A stretch of 64,000 nucleotides of DNA from 79-D21 sp964521575. GTDB lineage: Bacteria; Synergistota; Synergistia; Synergistales; 79-D21. Within the stretch, counting starts at the first letter, position 1. Each line of letters begins with the position of its first letter. The notes under the pieces were generated by a model, which did not search any database, was not told where the DNA came from, and worked only from the letters and a program-made list of their open reading frames with translations. This document shows, one piece after another, positions 24,324-33,670 of the stretch. The stretch is taken from the NCBI GenBank assembly GCA_964521575.1, contig CAZFSR010000003.1, forward strand, positions 62,001 through 126,000, written 5' to 3'. Position numbers and translations under genes: made by a program.

Positions 24324-26204
24324 TCAACGCTTTCGCAGCGGTATCGAGTTCGTTCCCCATCGCAACGCCTGCGAAAGGGCATCCTTCAAAGCGGAAACTC
24401 CACTTTCGTCGTGCTGGACAGCTGCGATCGAGACAAGCTGTCGCGCTTCGACCAGGTTCTTTTTCTCCTTGTACCGAAACGACTCCTCCACCGTTATCTT
24501 CCCCGAGCTTTTCCCTCTCGATGCAGGTGGTTCGAGAACACGGTAACCTTTCGGGAGGTTCAGGACATATTCCTGCTCGATTGAGAAGGGAAAGCGCAAC
24601 GAGATTCTTCCCGTCTCCTCAAATATTTCACGAATCCCCGGAAGTCCGGTTGCAGGAAACCGAACCAACAGGTCTTTCTGTGCCGCAATGCCCAAAAGCC
24701 CCCTGACGGGGACTCGTATCTGAAGCCCTCCGGCGGACTCGGAAAAATCCGGTTCTCCCATGCCGGAAATAAAGGGAGTCGAGGTGAGCATTTCCCTTAT
24801 CATGCCCAAGGCTTTTTCGGGAGAAGCCTTCACCTTTGTCCGAAGCAGGTAATCCCATCCCCCCTTGAGTTGTATCAAGAGCTTGCCGTCCGCAAAACCC
24901 GCCTCGTCCAAAGCAAGCTCCCATCTGGCCGACAGTCGGTTTCCAGAAGCCGCCCCCTCGGGGATCCGGGTCTTGATGACCTTCTCGCCTTCGAGTCGGT
25001 AGAGTGTCGCACCGATAAGCGGAGAGGGCGTCCTGCCGGGTGAAAAAGCGGCCCCCGCCATGAAAAGAGAGGATTTTCCTGCACCGGGAGGAGTGACTTC
25101 CAGGACGGGATTGGCCCATTGAGAAACTCCAGCCGGGACATTGTCGGAAACAGGAATGGCAGGCAACCACCATGTCGTAACGGTCCATCCCAGGGATTTC
25201 AAGCCGGCACGGGCCATTAGCGCGCTCTCCCATTCCGTTCTTGGACCTTCCTCCCCAAGGGACCGTGTCGAACCTGTCCGGGTCCAACTCTCCGGCAGGC
25301 GCTCATCCCAGTTTGCCTCGTTATTCAACGACTCCAGCAGGAGGGTGCCTGACCTCTCAGGGTTCTTGCCGGGAAGGGAATCCTTCAGGTACGCCTTCGG
25401 CACGGCAACCGTGTTGGTCTCCAGGTCCCTGAGGGCTTCCAGGGAAGAAGCCAGTCCGCTCTTAAGGCTGAAACCGAGAGACGGGCGGCCGCTGTCGAGG
25501 ATAGAAAGCTCCTGGCCGGCAGGCAGGTTCTTCGCAGTCCAGGTATATTTTTCAGCACCCTGTGCCTGGGTCCGGTCGGGCTGGCCCACACCCGTACCAG
25601 CCCAGTTCAGTTTCGTCCCGCGCGGAACTTCGACATCGATCCTCAATTCCCATTGCGGGAGTTCGAGTTGGACCCAGACGTGATCATCGAGGCCGAAACG
25701 CCGGGGGAAGGTTTGGACGCTTTCGATAAGGAGGATGGTTTCCTCTGTCGTTTCGGGAACCTTCAGCGAGGCTCCCTTCGCCCCGTCCTGCCGGAATTCG
25801 GAAATATCAAGGGTCCGGACCCGTTTCAAAGCCGGAACCGAATAGGCTTCGGCGCGGACGAAACCCGCTGTCCCCCCCTCTGGCGCAGCGACAGTCAAGG
25901 TTTCCCAGCTTTTCGGCAAAGCTCCTTTCTGGAGAAGGACCCAACGGATTGTCCTCTCCATGCCGCCGTCGGCAAGAAGGCGGTTGGAAACATGCCTTTG
26001 GAGGATGATTGCCGTTTTTCCCGGGTAGGAAGCCAGGCTTGGAGCCTCTTCGAGCAACCTCTTCACGTCCTGCAGCGGGTCAGGCCCCAACGCACACGCA
26101 GATCCTACCGAGAGGAGCATGAGGGAAACCGAAAGGAAAATCCGAGCCCAAAAGTGACGCTGCACCGCTATTGCCCCAAACGGCCGACCTTTTGATGGCT
26201 TCAA
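24324..26204 (-). CDS. Exported DUF3857-like protein of unknown function
   Basis: The 626-residue protein has an N-terminal signal peptide (hydrophobic run about residues 22-38, cleavage near SACA). A DUF3857-like beta-rich region follows (residues about 60-200; RTIRWVLLQKGALP is visible). DUF3857 usually precedes a transglutaminase domain, but no Cys-His-Asp triad stands out, so that domain seems degenerate or absent; a DUF3858-like end is possible. It is predicted to be periplasmic. The TTG start at 26204 follows the secA stop by four bases, with AGGAG eight bases upstream. Placement between secA and argS is unusual. Family call is tentative. Confidence 0.6.
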   Translation of the reverse strand: MKPSKGRPFGAIAVQRHFWARIFLSVSLMLLSVGSACALGPDPLQDVKRLLEEAPSLASYPGKTAIILQRHVSNRLLADGGMERTIRWVLLQKGALPKSWETLTVAAPEGGTAGFVRAEAYSVPALKRVRTLDISEFRQDGAKGASLKVPETTEETILLIESVQTFPRRFGLDDHVWVQLELPQWELRIDVEVPRGTKLNWAGTGVGQPDRTQAQGAEKYTWTAKNLPAGQELSILDSGRPSLGFSLKSGLASSLEALRDLETNTVAVPKAYLKDSLPGKNPERSGTLLLESLNNEANWDERLPESWTRTGSTRSLGEEGPRTEWESALMARAGLKSLGWTVTTWWLPAIPVSDNVPAGVSQWANPVLEVTPPGAGKSSLFMAGAAFSPGRTPSPLIGATLYRLEGEKVIKTRIPEGAASGNRLSARWELALDEAGFADGKLLIQLKGGWDYLLRTKVKASPEKALGMIREMLTSTPFISGMGEPDFSESAGGLQIRVPVRGLLGIAAQKDLLVRFPATGLPGIREIFEETGRISLRFPFSIEQEYVLNLPKGYRVLEPPASRGKSSGKITVEESFRYKEKKNLVEARQLVSIAAVQHDESGVSALKDALSQALRWGTNSIPLRKR

Positions 26205-26208
26205 GAGA

Positions 26209-28890
26209 TCACGCTCCTCGTCCGCAACAGTGTTTGAACTTCCGGCCGCTGCCACAGGGACAGGGATCGTTTCTTCCCACTTTCGGCCCCCGCCTCACAG
26301 GTTCCGCATGGGCTTCCCCAGACTCGACCCGGCCTTCCCCGGCTCCAGGGGCCCCTTCCGGGAAAAGCAGGGCCTCCCGGCTTTCACGAAGAGCCTGCCT
26401 TCGGGAGCCGCTTTCCTCCGGAACGATCGAGATCCTGAAGGCCATTTCGGCGACCGCAGTCCGCACCCGCTCGAGCATCTCCTGGAAAAGGTTGAAGGAT
26501 TCAAACTGGTACTCCAGCAGAGGGTCCTTCTGTCCTATCGCCCTCAAACCGATACCCGAGCGCAGTTCATCCATCGCGAGAAGATGTTCCTTCCAGTGGC
26601 TGTCCAAAACGTGCAGCGTGATGAACCTTGCCACCTCTCCCGCCATTGTCTCTCCCAGGGAGGAAACACGGGAATCAAAATGTTCCCTTACTTTGCGCAG
26701 GATCGGCTCAATATCCCGTTCCCGTTCTCCAGCCGCTGCAGCCGAGGCGATTTCTTCGTCGTAGCCTTTCCCGAAGAGGCTGCGGAACCTCAGCTGGGCC
26801 CCCTTCACATCCGGTTCCTGGTCGGGCGGGAAGGACTGCTCGATAATCGACCGGGCCACGTCCAGGACCATTTCCCTCGTCCCCTCGAGAATGTCGGGAT
26901 CTTTCAGGATCCTGGCGCGTTCGGCATAAACCGCTTCCCTTTGCTGGTTCATGACATTGTCGTACATCAGCAGTTGTTTCCTGATGTCGAAATGCATCTG
27001 CTCGACTTTTTTCTGGGCGTTCTCGATTGCCTTGGTCAGGAGAGAATGTTCGATCGCCTCCCCTTCTTCCATCCCCAGTTTTTCCATTAGGCCCTGGACC
27101 CGGTCCGAGCCGAAAAGGCGAAGCAGATCATCCTCGAGCGAAAGGAAAAAGCGGCTGCTGCCCGGGTCACCCTGCCGCCCCGATCGCCCCATCAGCTGGT
27201 TGTCGATTCGCCTGGCTTCATGCCGTTCCGTCCCGACGATATGGAGCCCACCCAGTTCGACAACCCGTTCATGCTCTGCGTCACACTCCGCCTTGATCTT
27301 TTCTAGGATCTCCCCGTAAGCCTCCTCGGCCTTCTTCCCGTCGATTATTTCCCTTTTTCTCAGGACTTCCCGCGCCAAGGCCTCAGGATTGCCTCCTAGC
27401 AGGATGTCCGTCCCCCGTCCGGCCATGTTGGTGGCAACTGTGACGGCTTTGAGGCGACCAGCCTGCGAGACGATCTCCGCTTCTTTTTCGTGATATTTCG
27501 CGTTGAGAACCTGGTGGGGGATTTTCCGGGCCTTCAAAAGGCGGCTGACCATTTCGGAATTTTCAATAGAGGTCGTCCCGACCAGTACCGGCTGCCCCTT
27601 TTCATGGCATTCCGCAACTTCGTCCGCTACCGCATTGAATTTTTCGCGTCGCGTTCGGAAGATCGCATCCGGGAAACTTTTACGCACCATGGGACGATGA
27701 GTGGGAAGCTGGATCACTTCGAGACCGTAGATCTCCTTGAACTCCTCGGCCTCCGTTGAAGCCGTACCGGTCATTCCAGCCAGTTTACGGTACATCCGGA
27801 AGTAATTCTGCAGGGTGATCGTCGCAAGTGTCTGGTTCTCGCTCCCCACCTTGACATGTTCCTTCGCTTCAATCGCCTGGTGCAGCCCTTCGGAGTAGCG
27901 TCTTCCGAACATCAGCCGCCCCGTGAACTCGTCGACGATGACGATGTCTCCGTCCTTGTTGACGTAGTGGATGTCCTTCTGGAAGAGATGGTGCGCCTTG
28001 AGGGCCTGGACGATCTTGTGGGCCATGTCGGCATGCCGGGCCTCCGAGAAAAGTTCCGGCGTCTTCGTGATCTCCTCGCAGCGGAGTATTCCTTTCTCCG
28101 TCAGGACCACGTTGCGTTCCTTTTCGTCCACCTCGAAATCCGTGCCCTTGCTCAGTTTCAGGGCAATTGCATTCGCCGCCAGATAAGGTTCCACAGACTC
28201 TTCGGAAGGTCCCGAGATAATCAGCGGAGTCCGGGCTTCGTCGATTAGAATCGAGTCCACCTCGTCCACGATGCAGAAAGAGTGGCCCCTTTGCACTTGC
28301 TGCTCGGCTGAAGTCGCCATGTTGTCCCTGAGGTAGTCGAACCCGAATTCGCTGTTCGTCCCGTAGGTGATGTCGGCCTTGTACGCACGAACGCGTTCTT
28401 CCTGAGGCATGAAGGCATAGATGACTCCGACCGAAAGGCCCAGAAACCGGTAGATCTTGCCCATCCAATCCGCATCGCGCCTGGCAAGGTAGTCGTTGAC
28501 CGTGATGACATGAACCCCTTCTCCCTTCAGGGCGTTCAGCACCACAGGAAGAGTCGCGACGAGGGTCTTCCCCTCGCCAGTTTGCATTTCGGCGATTTTA
28601 CCCTCATGGAGTGCCATTCCCCCCATAAGCTGAACGTCGAAATGGCGAAGTCCTAGCTGGCGCCGGGAGACCTCGCGAACAACCGCGAAAACTTCCTCGA
28701 GGAGTTCGTCCATGCCCTCCCCTTCGGCGAGACGTTTTCGAAAAACCTGCACTGCGGACGCCAGGCTCGCATCGTCCCTGGCGGATACCTCCGCTTCCAG
28801 GGCATTGATGCGGGCAACTCTCTCCCTGTACCGCTTGAGGGCTCGATCGTTCGGGTCGAGCCCGAGTGCCTTGACTAGCGATTCGAACAT
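26209..28890 (-). CDS. secA: Preprotein translocase ATPase SecA
   Basis: The 893-residue motor drives proteins through SecYEG. DEAD-type motifs are in order: Walker A MQTGEGKTLV near residue 105, VDEVDSILIDEARTPLIISG, GMTGTASTEAEEF, TNMAGRGTDI and GRSGRQGDPGSSRFFLSLED. The C-terminus is the SecB/phospholipid-binding zinc motif NDPCPCGSGRKFKHCCG. The ATG at 28890 lies eight bases after AGGAG; a GTG just before it is less well placed. A consensus promoter precedes it. Confidence 0.98.
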   Translation of the reverse strand: MFESLVKALGLDPNDRALKRYRERVARINALEAEVSARDDASLASAVQVFRKRLAEGEGMDELLEEVFAVVREVSRRQLGLRHFDVQLMGGMALHEGKIAEMQTGEGKTLVATLPVVLNALKGEGVHVITVNDYLARRDADWMGKIYRFLGLSVGVIYAFMPQEERVRAYKADITYGTNSEFGFDYLRDNMATSAEQQVQRGHSFCIVDEVDSILIDEARTPLIISGPSEESVEPYLAANAIALKLSKGTDFEVDEKERNVVLTEKGILRCEEITKTPELFSEARHADMAHKIVQALKAHHLFQKDIHYVNKDGDIVIVDEFTGRLMFGRRYSEGLHQAIEAKEHVKVGSENQTLATITLQNYFRMYRKLAGMTGTASTEAEEFKEIYGLEVIQLPTHRPMVRKSFPDAIFRTRREKFNAVADEVAECHEKGQPVLVGTTSIENSEMVSRLLKARKIPHQVLNAKYHEKEAEIVSQAGRLKAVTVATNMAGRGTDILLGGNPEALAREVLRKREIIDGKKAEEAYGEILEKIKAECDAEHERVVELGGLHIVGTERHEARRIDNQLMGRSGRQGDPGSSRFFLSLEDDLLRLFGSDRVQGLMEKLGMEEGEAIEHSLLTKAIENAQKKVEQMHFDIRKQLLMYDNVMNQQREAVYAERARILKDPDILEGTREMVLDVARSIIEQSFPPDQEPDVKGAQLRFRSLFGKGYDEEIASAAAAGERERDIEPILRKVREHFDSRVSSLGETMAGEVARFITLHVLDSHWKEHLLAMDELRSGIGLRAIGQKDPLLEYQFESFNLFQEMLERVRTAVAEMAFRISIVPEESGSRRQALRESREALLFPEGAPGAGEGRVESGEAHAEPVRRGPKVGRNDPCPCGSGRKFKHCCGRGA

Positions 28891-28947
28891 CACAACAACT
28901 CCTAATCGTCATTTCCAGGGCCGGTCTTCCGGCTGTTGAAACGCTTC

Positions 28948-28976
28948 ATTATAGATTTTCCCGGAAGGAGCGTCAA
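28948..28976 (-). promoter_or_regulatory. Promoter of secA
   Basis: TTGACG (28976-28971) and TATAAT (28953-28948) on the minus strand, spacer 17. The -35 overlaps the T run of the terminator of the upstream gene. Confidence 0.8.
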
Positions 28977-29013
28977 AAAAAAGGGAGAGACGGCCTGCTT
29001 CTCCGCCTCTCCC
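28975..29013 (-). terminator. Terminator of the tryptophanase-like gene
   Basis: On the minus strand an 11-bp stem (GGGAGAGGCGG with CCGTCTCTCCC, one wobble) is followed by eight T residues. Confidence 0.85.
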
Positions 29014-29042
29014 CCCATTTCGTTACCGCGAGACTCCTTGCG

Positions 29043-30437
29043 CTAAAGCGCGACCGGCCGTAGCCTGGCCAGGAAGTGGTGAAGTCCCTTTACGGGCGGG
29101 GCATAATCGACAACCAACCCGTACTTGATAGAGTCGCGCCGTTTGTAAACGTCAATGATCGACTGGGCGACGTATTCCATGTGGCAGTTCGTGTAGGTCC
29201 TGCGGTTGATGGCCAGCCTGTACAGCTCAAGCTTGGGCATCACCAATTCTCCAGTTTTCTCGTCTTCGGTGGCGAAGGCAAGGGCACCGAGCCCGATTCC
29301 GCGGATCGCTCCTTCGCGGTAAATCTCGATCGAGAGGACATCCGCGGGATAAAGCTTTTGCGGGACGTGAGGCAGGAAGGCTTTCGCGTCGATAAAGATG
29401 GCGTGGCCACCGGCAGGCTTCACGAACGGCACTCCCCCTTCTTCGAGGAGGTCTCCGAGATATTTGACCTGTGCCACCCTGTGTGCCATGTACTGCTCGT
29501 CGACCATTTCCCTCAGGCCGACCGAAAGGGCTTCCAGGTCCCTTCCAGCGAGTCCGCCGTATGTCGCAAACCCTTCGAAAAGGATGACCCGCGGAAGCAG
29601 GCGGTGATACATCTCTTCCGTCCGGCAACAGATCATCCCGCCGATATTGACGAGGGGATCCTTTTTGGCCGAGCAGGTGATGCCGTCGGCACAATCCATT
29701 GTGGCTTTTAGGATTTCTGCAAGGCTCATCCCCTTGCAGGCATCCTCCCTCATCTTGATGAAGTAGGCGTTTTCGGCCATCCGGGCTGCGTCAAGGAAAA
29801 GGGGGATTCCGTGCTTCTTTGCGATGGCAGAGACCATGCGCAGGTTCTCGAGGCTGACCGGTTGCCCCCCGCCGGAATTGTTCGTGACCGTGACCATGAT
29901 GAGGGGAATCCGCTCCTTGCCGTAGGTCAGGATCGCGTCTTCGAGCTTTTTGGGGTCAACGTTGCCTTTGAAGGGATGCTGCATTTCCGGCCTGTAGGCC
30001 TCTTCGATGACGCAGTCGACGGGCTCTGCCCCAACATTGAAGATGTGGCCCCTTGTCGTGTCAAAGGGCATGTTGAAGGGAATCCGGTCCCCTGCCTTGG
30101 CCAGGGTGCCGAAAAGGACATTTTCCGTGGCGCGTCCCTGGTGGCAGGGGATGACAAAATCGAAACCGAGGATGTCCTTGACGGAGTCTTTCAGGGCGTA
30201 GAAACTGTCTGCACCGGCATAAGCCTCGTCGCCCCGCATCAGGGCGGCCCACTGGTGCTTGCTCATCGCTCCCGTGCCGGAATCGGTGAGGAGGTCGATG
30301 TAGATATCGGCCGACCTCAGGCCGAACATATTGTAATGACCGACTTCGAGAGCTTTTTCCCTCTGCTTTGCGTCCGGTATGGTCACCGGCTCAACCATCT
30401 TGATACGGAAAGGTTCGGGCATGATTCTCTGGACCAT
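29043..30437 (-). CDS. Tryptophanase/tyrosine phenol-lyase family beta-eliminating lyase
   Basis: The 464-residue PLP enzyme splits an aromatic amino acid to pyruvate, ammonia and an indole or phenol. PLP-binding Lys259 lies in SAKKDPLVNIGG, and IDLLTDSGTGAM, MRGDEAYAGADSFYAL, HQGRATEN and GGQPVSLENL are family hallmarks. At the position where tyrosine phenol-lyase carries a substrate-binding Arg (ME-R-G in my alignment from memory) this protein has Leu (GIGLG), which favours tryptophanase. The ATG at 30437 is eight bases after GGAGGG. It is monocistronic, divergent from an MFS transporter that could export products or import substrate. It fits an amino-acid-fermenting lifestyle. Confidence 0.9.
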   Translation of the reverse strand: MVQRIMPEPFRIKMVEPVTIPDAKQREKALEVGHYNMFGLRSADIYIDLLTDSGTGAMSKHQWAALMRGDEAYAGADSFYALKDSVKDILGFDFVIPCHQGRATENVLFGTLAKAGDRIPFNMPFDTTRGHIFNVGAEPVDCVIEEAYRPEMQHPFKGNVDPKKLEDAILTYGKERIPLIMVTVTNNSGGGQPVSLENLRMVSAIAKKHGIPLFLDAARMAENAYFIKMREDACKGMSLAEILKATMDCADGITCSAKKDPLVNIGGMICCRTEEMYHRLLPRVILFEGFATYGGLAGRDLEALSVGLREMVDEQYMAHRVAQVKYLGDLLEEGGVPFVKPAGGHAIFIDAKAFLPHVPQKLYPADVLSIEIYREGAIRGIGLGALAFATEDEKTGELVMPKLELYRLAINRRTYTNCHMEYVAQSIIDVYKRRDSIKYGLVVDYAPPVKGLHHFLARLRPVAL

Positions 30438-30516
30438 CACACTGTCCCTCCATGCACTCTTCTTCTTCTCGGCTGGGGACTCGTCTGGTTTGCACTGCCT
30501 TTCCTCGTCTGGGCGT

Positions 30517-30525
30517 ATTATAGCA
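30517..30525 (-). promoter_or_regulatory. Extended -10 promoter of the tryptophanase-like gene
   Basis: TGCTATAAT on the minus strand is a full extended -10 element about 80 bases before the start codon. No good -35 is present, as is common for this promoter type. No tnaC-like leader peptide was recognised in the leader. Confidence 0.55.
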
Positions 30526-30588
30526 GAAACCCCTTGACTTCTTGCCAGAAACCAAACCGGCAAAAAGACAATCAAAGGAGAATTTTCT

Positions 30589-31755
30589 TTGGATCAGCCG
30601 CGCCGATTCGCCTCGTTCCCGAAGGACTTCCTGCTCGCCGCAGCGGCATCCTTTTCCGCTTATGCCTGCATTTCAGTCTTTTTCCTCTTCCCGCTGGCTC
30701 TTTCTCTCAGAGGGTACGAACCCCTTGCGGTGGGAATAGCTTGGATCGTTTTCGAGTTCGTTCTCCTTGGAACCAGGGGCTGGGTCAACCGCTTTCTCAC
30801 GGCTTACGGGACACGTTTCGGCATGATTGCAGGAGCCTTTTCTCTAGCGGTGGGAGTCTCTCTCCTTTTTGCCACTCCGCCGTTCTGGCTGGTTTTGCTC
30901 GGCCGTTCCCTCATGGGGGCTGGATGGGGGCTTTTCTACATCGCGAACACCCTCCACCAGGCCCGCTCCCTACCTGCGCATCTACTCGGCCGCGGCTTCG
31001 GCATCGCAGGGCTAGCCCCGTTACTCCCGCAATTGGGGCTTATCCCCCTGGCTGAAGCATATGTCCTTAATAACCGCCCCGGTTTCATCTACATTGTGTC
31101 ACTTGTCGGCTGCACCCTTTCTATCTTTTTTTCATGGAGGCTGTCTCCGGGAAGAGCGGGCACTCAGAATCGGGTTTCCTTGAGGGAATGCCTGTCGAAG
31201 AGCTGGAGAGTTCCTTTCCTGCAGAGCATCCTTCTATCGGGTAGCGTTTTCGCCTTCTCGGCGGCGGGAATCATGCCCTACGTTGCGAATGCTGCAAAAG
31301 AGTGGGGAATCGCGGGAAGCGGTTTCCTCTGGTCCGAGGCTTTCGCGGCACTCTTGACGAGGTGTTTGCTGGGGGGATTCGTGGACCGCTACGGGAAAAG
31401 GCTCCTCTTCCCCTCTTTTGCCTGCATCTCAATCGGGGCCCTCGTTTCCATGATCCTTGGGAACACGCCGGCTTTCATCTTCGGAGGATGTCTTTACGGG
31501 ATCGGGATGGGACTCGCCTATCCGCTCCTCTATTCACTCCTGGCCAAGGAAGCGGCGGAAGACTCCAGGACAGCCCTTTTCACTCTTTTCGGAACCTTTG
31601 TCGATCTTCTTTGGGCCATCGCCCCGCTGGCCGCCGCCGCCTCAGCCCAACTTCTCGGCTACGGCACGGTCCTGCGGGGGATGGCGATGCTGCTTTTCGG
31701 GCTTGTCTTGTTCCTGAGGTTGAAAATCTGGCCCCGGATGGAAGAGAAGGCTTGA
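30589..31755 (+). CDS. Major facilitator superfamily transporter
   Basis: The 388-residue protein has about 12 hydrophobic helices. The motif-A-like loop between helices 2 and 3 is weak, and FVDRYGKRLLFP after helix 8 matches its second copy. The substrate cannot be read. The TTG start lies eight bases after AAAGGAG. Being divergent from the aromatic amino acid lyase, it may move a related metabolite; this is inference. It converges on the M20 peptidase gene with only seven bases between stops and no visible terminator. Confidence 0.8.
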   Translation: MDQPRRFASFPKDFLLAAAASFSAYACISVFFLFPLALSLRGYEPLAVGIAWIVFEFVLLGTRGWVNRFLTAYGTRFGMIAGAFSLAVGVSLLFATPPFWLVLLGRSLMGAGWGLFYIANTLHQARSLPAHLLGRGFGIAGLAPLLPQLGLIPLAEAYVLNNRPGFIYIVSLVGCTLSIFFSWRLSPGRAGTQNRVSLRECLSKSWRVPFLQSILLSGSVFAFSAAGIMPYVANAAKEWGIAGSGFLWSEAFAALLTRCLLGGFVDRYGKRLLFPSFACISIGALVSMILGNTPAFIFGGCLYGIGMGLAYPLLYSLLAKEAAEDSRTALFTLFGTFVDLLWAIAPLAAAASAQLLGYGTVLRGMAMLLFGLVLFLRLKIWPRMEEKA

Positions 31756-31762
31756 ATGCCGG

Positions 31763-32983
31763 CTACTCGGCCCCGCACATATCGGCGAAAACGAGAGCTT
31801 CGTTCAGCATATGCCCGATGACTGCGAACTCGTTGGGCATGTGCGCCGTGTCCGATTCCTGGGCCCATACCACGGCAGGAATGCCCTCTTTCCGGAAATG
31901 GGCCGCACAGGTCCCCCCGCCTACGCCCCCAATTCTGGGCTCAAAACCGTAAACCCTGCGGACGCTTTCCCGAATTCTCGACACCACCGGGGAATCCGAC
32001 GGGGTGACCGGAGCCGCTTCTGCCCTCTGGACGTTTTCGCTGGCGATCTTCACCCTCGTCTTTCTTTCGATCTTTGCCTGGACATCGCGAATGATCGACT
32101 CGACATCCGCAAGCCTAACCTGTGGAAGAATACGGCAATCAAACGCAAGGGTTTCCCTGCCTGGAATCGTGTTTACGTTGGCGACGTTTGCAAAGCGGCG
32201 CGTCGGTTCGAAAGTCGAGCAGGAAGGCTCGAAAAGGATGTCCGTCTCAGGGAAAGCCTTGTGCAGAGCTTTATCAAGCTCCACCGAAAAGAGGTTTGCG
32301 GCCCTGCAGGCGTTGTTTCCGAGGTCCGGGCGGCTTGCGTGGACCTGCTTGCCTTCTACGGTAAACTGTATCCAGAGAACGGATTTCTCCGCCACTTCGA
32401 TAAAATCCCCTTTGTCATTACCCCCATCGGGCACGACGACGAGATCTTCTTTCGCGAAAATCCCTTTCTGGAGCAGGTGAGTGATCCCGTAGGTACTGCC
32501 CAACTCCTCGTCCGCCACTAGGGCCAGCCCGATCTGCGTTTCCGGAAGGATTCCGAGCCGACCGTAAGCTGCAGCCGCGAACAAGCTCGCGATGATTTCC
32601 TGTCCATTGTCGTTGCTGCCCCGACCATAGACCCGGCCGTCCCTTACGAAAGGCTCGAACGGATCCGTTTCCCAGAGGGAACGGTCTCCCTCCGGGACCA
32701 CGTCGAGATGAGAAACGAACCAAGTTGTCTGGGAAGTTCGTCCAGGGATTTTCACAATGAGGTTCGGCCTTACACCGCCACGAGCTTTCGGTTCCACGGC
32801 ATCGACGCGTTCGGGACGCGGCAACCCCAAGCGTTCGATTAGCCCCTCGATCCACTCGGCCTTGGCAAGTTCGCCCTGCCCTCCATCAAGGGGGCTGATT
32901 GCGGGAATCCTGACGATTCCGCAAAGGGATTCAACCATTTCAGCCTCGTGTCCCCTGATCCAAAGTTCGATTGCGGTGTTCAT
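31763..32983 (-). CDS. M20-family metallopeptidase/amidohydrolase
   Basis: The 406-residue protein has the di-zinc M20 signature residues: His in VSHLDVVPEG, Asp in RGSNDNGQ, the Glu-Glu pair in VADEELGSTYG, Asp in VPDGGNDKG and His in SDTAHMPNE. A dimerisation domain sits in the middle. Relatives cleave dipeptides or deacylate N-acyl amino acids (ArgE/DapE/YgeY-like); the substrate is not fixed by sequence. The ATG has AAAGGAGG about ten bases upstream, and pgsA lies 28 bases ahead in the same direction. Confidence 0.88.
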   Translation of the reverse strand: MNTAIELWIRGHEAEMVESLCGIVRIPAISPLDGGQGELAKAEWIEGLIERLGLPRPERVDAVEPKARGGVRPNLIVKIPGRTSQTTWFVSHLDVVPEGDRSLWETDPFEPFVRDGRVYGRGSNDNGQEIIASLFAAAAYGRLGILPETQIGLALVADEELGSTYGITHLLQKGIFAKEDLVVVPDGGNDKGDFIEVAEKSVLWIQFTVEGKQVHASRPDLGNNACRAANLFSVELDKALHKAFPETDILFEPSCSTFEPTRRFANVANVNTIPGRETLAFDCRILPQVRLADVESIIRDVQAKIERKTRVKIASENVQRAEAAPVTPSDSPVVSRIRESVRRVYGFEPRIGGVGGGTCAAHFRKEGIPAVVWAQESDTAHMPNEFAVIGHMLNEALVFADMCGAE

Positions 32984-33011
32984 CCAGAGACGCCTCCTTT
33001 AACGATTCCCC

Positions 33012-33557
33012 TCAAGCCTTGGTTGACGGCGGAGCACAGAGCAGGTCCCACCCCTTGAGGAGGTAGTCCATTCCAGACCAAAGAGTCAAAAGCATGGCAA
33101 TCCATATGGCCATCCCCGCAAGCGGCAGGTTGAAGATCATCATGACGATCGCAACGATCTGGGCAACCGTCTTCGTTTTACCTCCCCGGGAAGCGGCGAG
33201 AACGACACCTTCCGCAGCCGCGATCATCCTGAGTCCCGTCACGATGAATTCCCGCGCCAGGATAACGACGACGATCCAGGCTGGGATCCGTTGAAGTTCC
33301 ACCAGGCCGACCAGGGCGGCGGTAATGAGGATCTTGTCGGCAAGCGGGTCAATGAACTTGCCCAGGTTCGTCACGATGCCTCGTTTGCGGGCAATATAGC
33401 CGTCCGCCGTATCGGTTAGGGCTGCAAGAATGAACACGGCGCCCGCGATCAAGTCTCCCCATTCGATTCTGAGCGTCAGGAAAACCACGACCAACGGGGC
33501 GAGAAAGACCCGAGACAAACTAAGCAGGTTCGGCAAGTTCAGCGCCGATACTCCCAT
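33012..33557 (-). CDS. pgsA: CDP-diacylglycerol--glycerol-3-phosphate 3-phosphatidyltransferase
   Basis: The 181-residue inner-membrane enzyme makes phosphatidylglycerol phosphate. The CDP-alcohol phosphatidyltransferase motif is complete: DTADGYIARKRG followed by GKFIDPLADK. About five membrane helices are predicted, and the opening LNLPNLLSLSRVFLAP is typical of PgsA. The ATG has GGAGGAG five bases upstream. Confidence 0.93.
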   Translation of the reverse strand: MGVSALNLPNLLSLSRVFLAPLVVVFLTLRIEWGDLIAGAVFILAALTDTADGYIARKRGIVTNLGKFIDPLADKILITAALVGLVELQRIPAWIVVVILAREFIVTGLRMIAAAEGVVLAASRGGKTKTVAQIVAIVMMIFNLPLAGMAIWIAMLLTLWSGMDYLLKGWDLLCAPPSTKA

Positions 33558-33598
33558 GGTTTCTCCTCCGATTGATTTTCTGTTGTGGACTCCCAGAG

Positions 33599-33607
33599 AT
33601 TATCGCA
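33599..33607 (-). promoter_or_regulatory. Extended -10 promoter of pgsA
   Basis: TGCGATAAT on the minus strand, 42 bases before the pgsA start and directly after the livF terminator. Confidence 0.5.
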
Positions 33608-33612
33608 CAAGA

Positions 33613-33640
33613 ACGGGCCGGCGAGAGAACGCCGGCCCGT
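33613..33640 (-). terminator. Terminator after the liv operon
   Basis: An 11-bp perfect inverted repeat (ACGGGCCGGCG) with a six-base loop between livF and pgsA. The T run on the minus strand is short. Confidence 0.75.
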
Positions 33641-33670
33641 AATTTCCCTTTCCTGCAAAGGCTGCCTTCC

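Noticed and set aside
30438..30516. Possible tnaC-like leader peptide before the tryptophanase-like gene
   Set aside because: No short frame with a ribosome binding site and a Trp codon near a pause site was found in the leader.
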